A stretch of 64,000 nucleotides of DNA from Aldehydirespirator sp965116195 (GCA_965116195.1 OZ220491.1:2852001-2916000); one strand, 5' to 3'; numbered from the stretch's first letter, positions 45,430 through 56,100 are shown. The notes: a model not told the origin generated them from the sequence alone. Numbers and translations: made by a program.

Positions 45430-45826
45430 GCCATGACTGGAGCATCACCGCTGCTGCAACCTGGTCGACCACGCGACGACGATCACGGCCCGCCAGTTCC
45501 TGCTCGCTCAGCCTGCGCTGCGCAATCACGGTCGTGAGGCGCTCGTCGTGGGTGAGCACCGGGATATCCAGGCACTTGCGCAGCTGCTCAACCTCGGCCA
45601 GAGCTGCTCGTGCAGCCGGCCCCTCGCTGCCATTGAGCGACAACGGCAGGCCAACCACCACCACCTCAACTTCCCACTCCCTGACCACCGCAACCAAAGA
45701 CTGCCGATCTCGGCCTGAGTCACCACTACGGATCAGCGTCTGTACCGGTGTCGCCACACTGCCAGCCGAGTCACAGACGGCCACGCCCACTCGCCGACTA
45801 CCCAGATCAAGCCCGAGGGCCCTCAT
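45404..45826 (-). CDS. ruvX: Holliday junction resolvase-like RNase RuvX (YqgF)
   Basis: The 140-residue RNase H-fold protein begins RALGLDLGSRRVGVAVCD (first catalytic Asp) right after alaS (one-base gap); the longer frame into alaS is rejected. VVVVGLPLSLNG, LTHDERLTTVIA and DQVAAAVMLQSWLD complete the family pattern. YqgF proteins process the pre-16S rRNA 5' end in bacteria. It lies in the alaS-ruvX-mltG string usual for actinobacteria. Confidence 0.92.
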   Translation of the reverse strand: MRALGLDLGSRRVGVAVCDSAGSVATPVQTLIRSGDSGRDRQSLVAVVREWEVEVVVVGLPLSLNGSEGPAARAALAEVEQLRKCLDIPVLTHDERLTTVIAQRRLSEQELAGRDRRRVVDQVAAAVMLQSWLDAGMPGG

Positions 45827-45827
45827 T

Positions 45828-48551
45828 TCACACGATGCCGGCGGCGTTACGGGCCTGCTCAAGGGCCTCATCCAGGCGAGAGACGTCTCTTCCTCCCGCC
45901 ACGCACACCTCAGCTGCGTCCCTGCCACCCCCGCCGATGGTCTCTTTGGCCTCAGCAATCAGTTGGCCCGCGTGCAGTCCACTGTCCGGAGTGACAGCGG
46001 CAGCGAGTGCTGCTCCTCCAGAGTCAAGCGCAGCGCCCAACACGACCGCTTCAACGCCGTCAACGGCGCGGATCGACACGGCCAGGTCTCTCAGCACTTC
46101 CCGTTCCACATCGGTGACACGCGCCACGACCACGCCATGCACCGCCTCAGCCGCCAGATCACGCGCCCGTCCCAGAGCCAACCGGCGGCGCAGTTGCACC
46201 AACTCGGCGCGCAGGGCCTTGGCTTCGCTCTGTCGCCTGGCGATGCCCTCAACGATCTCTTGGCTCGGCACTCCCAGAGCTTCAGCCGCCTCATCAACAA
46301 GCGTCTGCTGGGTGCGCATCAACTCCAGCGTTCGCATGCCGGTAACAGCTTCGACCCGCCTCAGGTTCGACCCGATGGAAGCCTCCGAGACAATCCGAAA
46401 CGCTCCTATGTCACCCAGGGCTCGCACATGGGTGCCGCCGCACAGCTCGACAGAATCGCGGCCCGCCTCCAGCACACGCACCAACTTGCCGTATTTCTCA
46501 CCGAAGAAAGCCACCGCACCGAGTTGCTGAGCGTGCTCAAAGGTCGTTTCGTAGTGACGGCAAGATGCGTTGTCGAGCACCTGCTTGTTGACGAGATCCT
46601 CCACAGCGGCGATCTGCTCGTCTGTCAGAGCCTCGTAGTGACTGAAGTCAAAACGAAGTCGGTCCGGCCCCACCCAGGAGCCCTGCTGTTTGACGTGGTC
46701 GCCCAGCACCTCACGCAACGCCCAGTGAAGTATGTGGGTGGCAGTGTGATTGCGGCGTATGGCACCACGACGTTCGCTGTCCACGGAAGCAACAACAGCA
46801 TCACCCACCTGCAACTTGCCAGCTACCGGCTCCACCGAGTGAACATGCAGATCCGCAATCTTGTAGGTGGTGTCGACAACGCGCACCCTGGTACCGGTGG
46901 CTGCACAGCTGATCTGGCCGGTGTCACCTGTCTGGCCGCCACTCTCAGCGTAAAATGGAGTGCGATCCAGCACAACGCTGACATTTGACGCATAGAGAAC
47001 ACGTGCTTCACAGGTCAGTTCGGCCCGGCCGGTGAACTCTGTGGGGCCCGTTGTGGCCAGCACCGCCACGAAAGGTGCCACATCGTCATCGTCAGCCACA
47101 GACCGGGAACTGCGAGCCCGGTGCTGTTGGGCGGACATGGCCACTCTGAAGCCCTCAACGTCAACAGCTATGCCCCGTTCGGCGGCTATCTCCACAGTAA
47201 CCTCCAGAGGAAAGCCGTAGGTGTCGTGCAACATGAAAGCAACCTCGCCGCCCAGTGGCGCTGTTGGCTTTGCCGGCTCTGTTGGCGCTGCAGGTTCTGT
47301 TGGCGTTGGCTCTCTTGCCTGTTTTGACTCACTTGACTTTGTTGACGCTGTTGACGCTGTTGACTCACTTGACGCTGTTGACTCACTTGGCTCTGCTGGC
47401 TCTGTGGGTTCCGTCTCGCCCGGGGTCAACTTGTTGAGATGTCCGTCAAGGATCAACTGGCCCGTGCGCAGCGTCTCACGAAACCGCTGCTCCTCCCGAT
47501 CAATCACGTCACGCACATAGCCGTGGGTACGTCTCAGTTCCGGGTATGCGTCACCCATCACATCCACCACCGCGTCAACCATCCCGCCCATAACCGGTGT
47601 GTCCACTCCCAGCAGATAGGCGTGACGCACTGCCCTGCGAATTATGCGACGCAGGACGTAGCCACGCTCCTCATTGGAAGGAAACACCCCGTCGCTCACC
47701 AGAAGCGAGGTGGAGCGGGCATGATCGGCGAGAATGCGCAGCGACACGTCGGTTGCCTCGGCGGTACCCAACTCGGCTCCGGTGAGTTGTTGAGCCACAC
47801 CAAGAAGCGTCACAAACTCGTCCGTTTCCCACACCGAGTCCACGCCCTGCAGCACCATGACTGTGCGCTCAAGTCCAAGACCGGTGTCGATTGATGGTTT
47901 CGGCAGCGGTAACTGCTCGCCGTCGGCGGTGCTCTCGAACTGCATGAACACCAGGTTCCAGATCTCTATGTAACGTTCCTCGCCGCCGTGGGCCGGCCCT
48001 CCTCCGGTTCCGTACTCGGCCCCTTTGTCCCAGAAGATCTCCGAGCACGGGCCACATGGGCCCACATCGGCCATGCGCCAGTAGTTGTCCTCGTCCAGAC
48101 GCTGGATCCGCTCCTGGGGAACGCCAACCTCGTCGCGCCATATCGCCTCGGCTTGGTCATCGCTGAGGTGCACAGTCACCCAAAGCCGCTGCGGGTCCAG
48201 GCCCAGCACTTCGGTGACGAACTCCCACGCCCATGCGCAGGCATCAGATTTGAAATAGTCACCGAAGCTGAAGTTGCCGAGCATCTCAAAGAAGGTGAGA
48301 TGCCGGGAGGTGCGTCCGATCTCGTCAAGGTCGTTGTGCTTGCCGCCAGCACGAACACACTTCTGCACGGTGACCGCTCGCTCAAAGGGCGGCTGTTGTT
48401 CACCGGTGAAGTACGGCTTGAACGGCACCATTCCAGCCACTGTGAACAACAGGCTGGGATCGTGGGGGATCAGGCTGGCCGACGGGTGATGCGTGTGGCC
48501 CCGCTCCACGAAGAAGTCCACAAACGCTCGGCGTAGCTCATGAGCCTTCAC
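45828..48551 (-). CDS. alaS: Alanyl-tRNA synthetase with a low-complexity insertion
   Basis: The 907-residue enzyme charges tRNA-Ala. The catalytic domain (LFTVAGMVPFKPYF, RTSRHLTFFEMLGNFSFGDY, VGPCGPCSEIF) and editing site (RRNHTATHILHWAL, ELCGGTHVRALG) are intact. Between LILDGHLNK and GEVAFMLHDTYGFP (about residues 375-433, DNA 47252-47429) lies a stretch of Ser, Glu, Pro and Thr repeats absent from ordinary AlaRS, where the chain normally runs almost directly through. The start overlaps the upstream gene by four bases. Confidence 0.95.
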   Translation of the reverse strand: MKAHELRRAFVDFFVERGHTHHPSASLIPHDPSLLFTVAGMVPFKPYFTGEQQPPFERAVTVQKCVRAGGKHNDLDEIGRTSRHLTFFEMLGNFSFGDYFKSDACAWAWEFVTEVLGLDPQRLWVTVHLSDDQAEAIWRDEVGVPQERIQRLDEDNYWRMADVGPCGPCSEIFWDKGAEYGTGGGPAHGGEERYIEIWNLVFMQFESTADGEQLPLPKPSIDTGLGLERTVMVLQGVDSVWETDEFVTLLGVAQQLTGAELGTAEATDVSLRILADHARSTSLLVSDGVFPSNEERGYVLRRIIRRAVRHAYLLGVDTPVMGGMVDAVVDVMGDAYPELRRTHGYVRDVIDREEQRFRETLRTGQLILDGHLNKLTPGETEPTEPAEPSESTASSESTASTASTKSSESKQAREPTPTEPAAPTEPAKPTAPLGGEVAFMLHDTYGFPLEVTVEIAAERGIAVDVEGFRVAMSAQQHRARSSRSVADDDDVAPFVAVLATTGPTEFTGRAELTCEARVLYASNVSVVLDRTPFYAESGGQTGDTGQISCAATGTRVRVVDTTYKIADLHVHSVEPVAGKLQVGDAVVASVDSERRGAIRRNHTATHILHWALREVLGDHVKQQGSWVGPDRLRFDFSHYEALTDEQIAAVEDLVNKQVLDNASCRHYETTFEHAQQLGAVAFFGEKYGKLVRVLEAGRDSVELCGGTHVRALGDIGAFRIVSEASIGSNLRRVEAVTGMRTLELMRTQQTLVDEAAEALGVPSQEIVEGIARRQSEAKALRAELVQLRRRLALGRARDLAAEAVHGVVVARVTDVEREVLRDLAVSIRAVDGVEAVVLGAALDSGGAALAAAVTPDSGLHAGQLIAEAKETIGGGGRDAAEVCVAGGRDVSRLDEALEQARNAAGIV

Positions 48552-48946
48552 AGCCTGGCCTCGCCTTGTAGTCCAGCCTCGCCTTGTGGCCCGGTTTGTG
48601 GTCCAGCCTCGCCTTGTGGCTCGGTTTGCAGTTCGGCCTCGGTTTGCAGTTCAGTTTGCAGTTCGGTTTGCAGTTCAGTCTCGGTGCGGCGCATGGCTTG
48701 GTGCCCATATGCGGTGGCTGCCTTGAAGTCGCCGGCAACACGTCGGGCCTCACGCCCCGCATCCCGAACACGGCCGACCGCACTCCGGCGGGCCCGGTCG
48801 GTGAGGTCACGAGCACGACCCACCGCAGCCGTGCGGAGGTGATCAGGTGAGTAACGCACAACGGTGCGCCTGATCCTGGCTCTCAACCATGCAGCCGTGC
48901 TGAGTCCTGCCATGTAGCCGACCGCCAACCATGAGATGCGCTTCAT
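48548..48946 (-). CDS. Small membrane-associated protein with a Glu/Gln repeat tail
   Basis: The 132-residue protein has a short hydrophobic N-terminus (ISWLAVGYMAGLSTAAWL), an Arg/Ala-rich helical middle and a C-terminal tail of ELQTELQT and QGEAG repeats. A protein of this type often stands directly before alaS in actinobacteria; function unknown. The stop overlaps alaS (ATGA) and the start overlaps the DUF948 gene (ATGA), so the three genes are coupled. Confidence 0.65.
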   Translation of the reverse strand: MKRISWLAVGYMAGLSTAAWLRARIRRTVVRYSPDHLRTAAVGRARDLTDRARRSAVGRVRDAGREARRVAGDFKAATAYGHQAMRRTETELQTELQTELQTEAELQTEPQGEAGPQTGPQGEAGLQGEARL

Positions 48947-49740
48947 CGTTGCCGTCGGCGCAGCACTTGACGCGCCGTGACGGTACCCGTCGCCTGGGCG
49001 CTGGCCGCAGGAGCACCCGTCGCGGCGTTGGGGCCCACGGAAACACCCACCGCTCGAGCGCCTGTTGACACAATATCCGCCACAGGACCACTGCCCACGG
49101 AAACACCCACCGCTCGAGCGCTTGCTGACACAATATCCGCCACGGGATCGCTGGCGGTGGGAGTGCTCGTCGCCTGGGCGCTGCCCGCAGGAGCACCCGT
49201 TGCGGCGTTGGGAACCATGGAAACACCCGCCGCTCGAGCGCCTGTTGTCGTGTCCGCCACGACACCACTGCCCGCAGGAGCACCCGTCGATTGAGCGGTT
49301 GCAACTGTGATGCTTGGGGTATCTGTGGGAGTGGTCGTCACATCAAGTGATCGTCGCAAGCGTCTGCGGTCACGCAGACATCGAACCGCGTGACCCGCTC
49401 CCGTGACCAGTGAGAGACCCTTGATGAGTGGTGGAGCGAAAGCTCTGTAGGTGAGACGACTGGCATGATCAACCGTGACAGCCACCCGCTCGGCGCGTCC
49501 AATCACACCCTGCACACGATCCAACTCGGCATCCGCATGCACAACAGTGGAACGCAGGTCGTCCACAAGTGGCAACGCTGATCCCCTCAGTTGATCCACC
49601 ACGCCGCGCAACTCGCGCAGGCAGCGCAGCAACGAAAGAACGGCAACCGTCAACGCCACCACGGTCATCAGGCAGACAACGGCAACGATAACCGCAGCAA
49701 GGTCAACAGCGCTCACATTGCCAAGATACCGCGAAGCCAC
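48943..49740 (-). CDS. DUF948-like membrane protein with a repetitive tail
   Basis: The 265-residue protein opens with a membrane helix (VDLAAVIVAVVCLMTVVALT) and a coiled-coil-like stretch (CLRELRGVVDQLRGSALPLV...ADAELDRVQGVI), as in DUF948 proteins found before alaS. The last 130 residues are Ala/Val/Gly/Thr repeats (units such as ADIVS.GARAVGVSVG) encoded by near-identical DNA blocks at about 48975-49290. No enzymatic motif. Confidence 0.7.
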   Translation of the reverse strand: MASRYLGNVSAVDLAAVIVAVVCLMTVVALTVAVLSLLRCLRELRGVVDQLRGSALPLVDDLRSTVVHADAELDRVQGVIGRAERVAVTVDHASRLTYRAFAPPLIKGLSLVTGAGHAVRCLRDRRRLRRSLDVTTTPTDTPSITVATAQSTGAPAGSGVVADTTTGARAAGVSMVPNAATGAPAGSAQATSTPTASDPVADIVSASARAVGVSVGSGPVADIVSTGARAVGVSVGPNAATGAPAASAQATGTVTARQVLRRRQR

Positions 49741-49810
49741 CGATGTTCCCGGCTAGAGGACACCCCGAACAGATCACCCGCCACGCGATGAGTCTCCTGA
49801 AGTCAACTGT

Positions 49811-49855
49811 AATTCCTGGAGTTAGGGGGAATTATTCCCCCTTTTGGCAGGAATT
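49811..49855. terminator. Nested hairpin after aspS
   Basis: Outer arms AATTCCTG / CAGGAATT enclose inner arms GGGGGAA-TTA-TTCCCCC, followed on the plus strand by TTTT. It lies 33 bases past the aspS stop and before the DUF948 gene, so it probably ends the hisS-aspS transcript; the T-run is on the other strand, so it may act on transcripts in both directions. Confidence 0.6.
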
Positions 49856-49887
49856 TCGTACCGGTTGCATGAGCGTGCTCACCACGT

Positions 49888-51645
49888 TCAGGTTCTAGGC
49901 ATTACCCGCAAGCCCAACTCGGCGAGATGTGTGTCGGCTATGGGGCTCGGGGCTCCGGTGAGGGGATCAGAACCGGATTGGGTCTTGGGGAAGGCGATCA
50001 CCTCGCGGAGGTTCTCCTCTCCCACCAGCAACGCCGCCAAACGGTCAAGGCCGACCGCGAAACCGGCGTGGGGCGGCGCTCCATAGCGGAAAGCGTCCAG
50101 CAAGAACCCGAAACGTGATCGTGCCTCGGCGGCACTGATGCCCAGCAACTCAAAGATGCGCTGCTGGATGTCGCTGCGGTGGATACGCACACTGCCTGAG
50201 CCAAGCTCCCAGCCGTTGAGCACAAGATCATATGCCTGGCTGCGCACACCCAACAATGTCGAATCGTCAAGCGACTCGCCGGACATGAGCATCAGCAGGT
50301 CGTCTTGGTGGGGCATGGTGAAAGGATGATGCGATGGGATCGGCTCGCCAGCGGTGTTCACGCCCTCAAACAAGGGAAAGTCCACCACCCACAGGTAGTC
50401 GAGCCGGCCGTCGTTGATCGGAGGTCGGCCCAACTCGAGCCGTAGCAGCCCCAGAACATGTCGCACCACCACACGTTCGTCGGCCACAACAAACACCATG
50501 TCACCGGGTTGCGCCCCGAGTTCATCTATCACACCCGCGGCCTCAGCCGACGACAAGAACTTGGCCACGCCCCCCTCAAGCACAGTGCCCTCTTCGGGCT
50601 TTTCGGAATCCACAACCCGCATCCAGGCCAGACCCTTGGCCCCCCAGCGCTGGCAGGTGGCAACGAGTTCGTCAATGCGACTGCGGGACAGCGAGGCGGC
50701 TCCACCGTCAAGGCAGATCCCCTTGACACAAGGTGCTTGGAACACGCGGGCCCTGGTACCGGCAAAGAGCGGGGTCAACTCGACCAATTCCATGCCGAAA
50801 CGAGTATCCGGCTTGTCGGAGCCGTAGCGCTCCATGGCCTCGTGCCAACTCAGGCGGGGTATCTCAGAAATATCCGTACCTGCTATGTCAGATGTGGCGG
50901 CCGTTACAGCCATGGAGACGAAGCCGAGCACATCGTCACGTCCCACAAACGACGCCTCCACGTCAAGTTGGGTGAACTCGAACTGGCGATCAGCGCGCAG
51001 GTCCTCGTCTCGCAGGCACCGCACGATCTGGTAGTAACGGTCAACCCCTCCCATCATGGTGAGTTGTTTGAATATCTGCGGACTCTGGGGCAGTGCATAG
51101 AACGAACCCGGCTCCTTGCGTGACGGCACCACGAAGTCGCGGGCACCCTCAGGCGTGGAGGCGATCAACAGCGGTGTCTCAACCTCAACGAAGCCCTGAG
51201 CGTCCATGGCCTGACGCACGGTTCGGTTGAGCCTGGCACGGGCTCTGAGATTGCTCTGCATTCTGGGTTTGCGCAGGTCAACGTAACGATGCCGAAGCCG
51301 CAACGTCTCGTCCACCTCGGTGCGTTCATCAAGCGGGAACGGCGGCGGTTCGGCTCCCGACAACACCGTGACCTTGCAATCCTGCAACTCAACCTCACCG
51401 GTGGCCAGCGCAGGGTTGGCCGTTCCCCCGGGCCTTGCGCACACGGTGCCGCGGATCTGCAACACGTACTCCTGGCGCAAGTCACGGGCACCGTCAACCA
51501 CGCATTGCACCACTCCGCTGTGGTCGCGCAGGTCCACGAAGGCCAGGTGCTCGCTGTGCTCGCGGCGGCGATCCACCCAGCCACAAACGGTCACCTGACG
51601 GCCGCTGTCATGAGCGCGAAGTTGCCCGCACAGGTCAGTGCGCAT
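49888..51645 (-). CDS. aspS: Aspartyl-tRNA synthetase
   Basis: AspRS charges tRNA with aspartate. From ATG 51645 (GTG 51663 is an alternative) it has 585 residues: OB-fold CGWVDRRREHSEHLAFVDLR, class II motif 2 QIVRCLRDEDLRADRQFEFTQ, the GAD insertion domain, and motif 3 YGAPPHAGFAVGLDRL. Length suits the bacterial type. It follows hisS at 25 bases on the same strand. Whether it also charges tRNA-Asn depends on gatCAB elsewhere. Confidence 0.95.
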   Translation of the reverse strand: MRTDLCGQLRAHDSGRQVTVCGWVDRRREHSEHLAFVDLRDHSGVVQCVVDGARDLRQEYVLQIRGTVCARPGGTANPALATGEVELQDCKVTVLSGAEPPPFPLDERTEVDETLRLRHRYVDLRKPRMQSNLRARARLNRTVRQAMDAQGFVEVETPLLIASTPEGARDFVVPSRKEPGSFYALPQSPQIFKQLTMMGGVDRYYQIVRCLRDEDLRADRQFEFTQLDVEASFVGRDDVLGFVSMAVTAATSDIAGTDISEIPRLSWHEAMERYGSDKPDTRFGMELVELTPLFAGTRARVFQAPCVKGICLDGGAASLSRSRIDELVATCQRWGAKGLAWMRVVDSEKPEEGTVLEGGVAKFLSSAEAAGVIDELGAQPGDMVFVVADERVVVRHVLGLLRLELGRPPINDGRLDYLWVVDFPLFEGVNTAGEPIPSHHPFTMPHQDDLLMLMSGESLDDSTLLGVRSQAYDLVLNGWELGSGSVRIHRSDIQQRIFELLGISAAEARSRFGFLLDAFRYGAPPHAGFAVGLDRLAALLVGEENLREVIAFPKTQSGSDPLTGAPSPIADTHLAELGLRVMPRT

Positions 51646-51670
51646 GGAGGTGGCATCAATCGTCACTGCT

Positions 51671-52939
51671 CTAGCTGCCAACAATCTCAGAGAGAACACG
51701 AACCAGATCGCTCCGGCTTACCCGTCGCTGTGGCGCATCTTTGCGCAGGTCACGCACGGTGATACTCCCCTCGGCTTGCTCGTCGGGGCCGACAATCACC
51801 GCCACCCTCGCTCCAGAGCGGTCGGCTCGCTTCATCTGAGCTTTCATCGACCTGTTGTCAAAGGCGCGCGCAACTCCAAACCCGGCCTGTCGCAGAAGAT
51901 CACACAATACAACCGTACTTCCGTCACCGGTGGTGTCCACCACGAACACCTGCACAGCAGAGAGATCACTGTTGAAGACTCCCTCAGCATCGCATGCCAA
52001 CAAGATACGATCAACGCCCAGCGCGAAGCCGATGCCCGGCGTGGGTGGGCCTCCCAGCGCCGCCACGAGGCCGTCATAGCGACCTCCACCACCCACGGCG
52101 TTCTGGGCAGTGCTGAGCGCGTCGGCCACGAACTCAAAGGCTGTGCGAGTGTAGTAGTCGAAGCCACGTACCAGATGTGGCGACACCTCATAGGCCACCC
52201 CGAGGTCATCCAGCCCGGCGCGGACAGCCTCGAAGTGCTCAGCCGATGCGCCTGACAGGAAGTCAGCCATCAGTGGTGCCTCCGCAATGACAGCTTGATC
52301 TGCGGGCCGCTTCGAGTCCAGCACCCTCAAAGGGTTGCGCTGCAGGGTGACACGGGACTGCTCGGTGAGGTCACCCTGGTGACATTGCAGATACTCGCTC
52401 AGCGCTGCGTCGTATGCCGGACGACTTTCAGCGTCGCCCAGGCTGTTGACTGCCAGACGCACATGACGCATCCCAAGCGCCTCGTAGAATCGAGCACCAA
52501 GACAGATCACCTCCACATCAGCCTGCGGGTCATCAGTGCCGAGAGTCTCCACGCCCACCTGGTCGAACTGGCGGTAGCGTCCGGCTTGGGGACGCTCATA
52601 GCGGAACTGTGAGCCTGAGTACCAGATTTTCCACGGCACCGTGGGCCGGTGCTCAGCAAAAGCCCGACAGACACTGGCCGTGAGTTCTGGTCTGAGCGCA
52701 AAATGGCGCGGCGGCTCGGACTTGTCAAAAAACTCGAACATCTCCTTGGTGACGACTTCGGTGGCGACACCCAGACGGCGGAACACACCGACATCTTCAA
52801 ACAACGGCGACTCCAGCAACCCGAAGCCATATCTTTCAGCCAGCTCTGCAAACAGGTCAACCAGCCGCCGCCGCCGCGCTGACTCCGGTACCAGGATGTC
52901 ACGGGTGCCTGTAGGCGCTCGAAAAAGCAGTTCGGCCAC
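51671..52939 (-). CDS. hisS: Histidyl-tRNA synthetase
   Basis: The 422-residue class II synthetase shows APTGTRDILVPESARRR, LRPELTASVCRAFAEH, the motif 2 loop WYSGSQFRYERPQAGRYRQF, LVRGFDYYTRTAFEF (histidine-A) and GGGRYDGLVAALGG with PGIGFALGVDRI (motif 3). The C-terminal anticodon-binding domain is complete. It is the first gene of a hisS-aspS pair; the leader upstream contains short repeats (CACGAGGCTAC at 52944 and 53005). Confidence 0.95.
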   Translation of the reverse strand: MAELLFRAPTGTRDILVPESARRRRLVDLFAELAERYGFGLLESPLFEDVGVFRRLGVATEVVTKEMFEFFDKSEPPRHFALRPELTASVCRAFAEHRPTVPWKIWYSGSQFRYERPQAGRYRQFDQVGVETLGTDDPQADVEVICLGARFYEALGMRHVRLAVNSLGDAESRPAYDAALSEYLQCHQGDLTEQSRVTLQRNPLRVLDSKRPADQAVIAEAPLMADFLSGASAEHFEAVRAGLDDLGVAYEVSPHLVRGFDYYTRTAFEFVADALSTAQNAVGGGGRYDGLVAALGGPPTPGIGFALGVDRILLACDAEGVFNSDLSAVQVFVVDTTGDGSTVVLCDLLRQAGFGVARAFDNRSMKAQMKRADRSGARVAVIVGPDEQAEGSITVRDLRKDAPQRRVSRSDLVRVLSEIVGS

Positions 52940-53097
52940 GACTCACGAGGCTACTGGCACATGGGACCGAGAACGGCTGCTGTTATCCGCATAATCCAGA
53001 ATCACACGAGGCTACCGGCACATAGGCCCGAGACTCACACGGTCCCGACACAAAGGGCATCTCATACGAGACGCAAGGAGGGCACATGAGACGCAAG

Positions 53098-53127
53098 GAG
53101 GACCCCGGCAGTATCGCCGGGGCCCTC
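53098..53127 (-). terminator. Hairpin after surface protein 2
   Basis: A 12-bp stem with one mismatch (GAGGACCCCGGC / GCCGGGGCCCTC, 6-base loop) 35 bases past the stop. It corresponds to the hairpin after surface protein 1, with the same GGGTTGGTGGTGGTCT between stem and gene. Upstream are two copies of GAGACGCAAGGAGG. Confidence 0.6.
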
Positions 53128-53161
53128 CTCGGGTTGGTGGTGGTCTAGTTGAAGATCACGA

Positions 53162-56100
53162 TTAGGGTGCTTCAGTGAAGCGTATGATGCCGAATTTCAC
53201 GGCGGTGGTTGAAAGGTCGGCTGTGTATCCGGGGGCGTTGGTGCGTGCTCTTACTATGTAGCCGACACTGCCTCTGGAACCTGCGGCTGTATTGTGGTCA
53301 GCCATTTCAGTCGCAAACGAGACACTCCCATCGGGACCGGTTGCCAAAGACTCATTACTCACCGTATGTGTGCCTTCGGTGTCGGCCCAATAGAACTGAC
53401 CACTGGCACCTGCCTTGACAACTCTCGACACGAAATCGGTCGCGGTAATGGTCAACAGGTTGAACGTGGCAGGTGTCGTGCCGTCGGTGCCTGCTGTGGT
53501 GTTCGCACCAGATGAGTCTTTCAACTGAATTGTGATGCCTACCTGATCTCCGAAGTTGGCATCAACATAATCCCTTTCACCGGAAAGCGCCTTGTCGGTC
53601 TTCGCGCCGTATGACATCACCGTGAAACTAGCAGCCGCGTTACCTGAAGGAACAGTCGTCGTGGGCACATCACCTGATGTTGTTCGAGCACCCTCAGACA
53701 CCCGAATATAGAAGTAATGCAACCGACCATTCGTGTTACCCGAAGCACCCGGGCCGTTGGCCTTCTCCCAGGCCCGAACCACAAGCGTTCTAACAGTACC
53801 TTCCGTGTCCGAATCAGGATCCGGGGGAGCATAGACATAGAACTGCAGTTGTCCACTGCTGTCAGTCTTGCGCACAAGATAGTACTTGGTGGACCAAGAA
53901 GCCCCGCAGGCTTCATCTCCAGCAGCACCGCACATCTCGCTCAAACCAGTCGAAGTAGCACCGAGTCCAGTAAGAGCCGTGACCGTGACAGGCAACTCAC
54001 GCTGCCAGATATCAAACGTCACAGGATTGGTACCATCCTTACCGACCGTAGCATTCTTCACCTTGTTGCTATCAGTTTCGTCAGTGTACTTGAGTTGCAG
54101 TGTGACCCTGCTCCAATCACCGAAGTTCATTGTGTAATACGTCTTGCTGCCACCATCAGCCATCTTGGTACCCCTAACCGTGGCATCATCAACAGTGATC
54201 TCCACAGACTCCGCCGCTCCCGCAGCCGGTGCCGCAGTAGTCGTGGTAGCAGGCGCGGCAGGCTCGCTATAGCGCACAATGCCGTACTTCGCTGCGGTGG
54301 TCGCGGCATTGTCGGTAGCACCAGGCGCGTTGTTCTGAGCACTCACAATAAACCCTACAGCACCCTTGCTGCCCGTGGCCGAGGTGTCATGGTCATTCAT
54401 TTGCAGCGAAAACTCGACACTACCAGCCGCGCCGGTGCTGTCACTCTCTGAATTCGATCGTAGGACAGTTCCTACCGTGGGCCCCCAGTTCACGCGGGCA
54501 CCGGTTCCCGCAGCATCCTTACGAACAACCGTCAGCGTGTTATCCGCCACAACACGAAACAGCCTGAACGTGGCCGTACTCGTACCATCAACACCTCTGG
54601 TCGTGTCAGCACCATCAGTGTCCTTGAGCTGCACAACAACACTCACCACATCCCCAAAATCAGCTTCAACAAAACTCGACGTGGCACTAAGTTCCTTGTC
54701 GGTCTTCGCGCCCTTGGACGTCACCGTGAAACTAGCAGCCGGCTTACCCGGAGCCAAAGTCGTCGTCGTAGTAGTCGTCGTCGTCGTGGTAGTCGTGGTA
54801 GTCGTAGTAGTCGTAGTCGTCGTCGTGGTAGTCGTAGTCGTGGTGGTAGTCGTCGTGGTCGTGGTGGTGGTGGTGCCTGTTGTTGTACCGGTGGTTGTGA
54901 GGTGGAAGTTGGCTATGTCTGCGCTGTTGTCGTGGTCATATGAGTCCCAGTGCAACCTGGCGGTTATGGGCATTTCTTTGAGGGCTTTGGCGAGTGCTGC
55001 CTCAAAGGCTGCCAAGGTGACGTAGTTGCCGTTGAGTTGGAACACGTCGTTGTCGTCGTAGCGCAGTTGATGCGGCACAACCGGGTCACCGTTGTCGGAG
55101 TCCACGATGATCTCATCAGTGTCGGTGCTACCAGCCAGCACAAGCAAACTCTCACCAGAAGACTGAGAAACCTTACTCGTGCGGATCGCCCACAACACCG
55201 TCGTCTCACCACACCTGTCCTTACCATCAGAGTTCGCGCTGTGACAACCAGTGTCAGCCGCCCCGGCGGCGTCGCCGTTCCAGGTAGCAGTAATCGTCTC
55301 CTTTGACGCGGTGTCCACTTTTTGGGTGTAACCAATACGCACCATGCCATCAGAACCCGTGCGACGCTCCGACTTCGGCAGATTCGACACCGTCATCGTG
55401 TCAGTGTTCAAACTGGAGGTGAGCAGTATCGGTTGGTTACGCATACCAACCCCGTACTGATCACGCACCGCCACCTGAATACTGTTCGACCCGGACGTAC
55501 CAGCCGCTGCGACCACCACAAACGGATGCACCGGCATCGGGGTCACATGAGACACCACCGACGCGGCGTCAGAAAACACCACAAACTGCTCCTTGGCACC
55601 AGCAGGCGCGTTGTCTGACGGGGTCAACGTCCACACCACCGTCCGATACTGACCAACACTCGTCGGGTTCGGATCAGACGCCGTAACACTAAAGTTCAAC
55701 CTGCCACTACTATCAGAAGTAACCGTCGCTGCCTCGGTGACGCTCACCAACGCAGCCGCCGTCGCAGCCGCAACACTGGAATGCTGACCGGTGTAAGTCT
55801 TTTTCTGCAAACTGTACTTCGCGGGCTTCGATCCGTCGGTGCCGACCGTGGCGTTGCTGGTCACGCCCTCTGTGTTGGTGGACTGCAACTGCCCGGTGAA
55901 CTCCAAACTCGAACCGAACCGCACATGAAACGTCTTGGCCTGCGCTGGAGACACCAACAACGAACCCGCGGCCACGGGCAGGCTCGCCAACCGCAACTTG
56001 AACACCTCGGTGTCCTCATCGAACTTGTCACCAACCCGACCAGACCACACCCACACCGTCACATCCGACCCCGACGCGTCCGTCACGCTCAACCGTGTGT

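Noticed and set aside
44763..46988. A 741-codon open frame on the plus strand
   Set aside because: It is antisense to mltG, ruvX and alaS, whose minus-strand products are unmistakable; the translation is compositionally biased and lacks domains.
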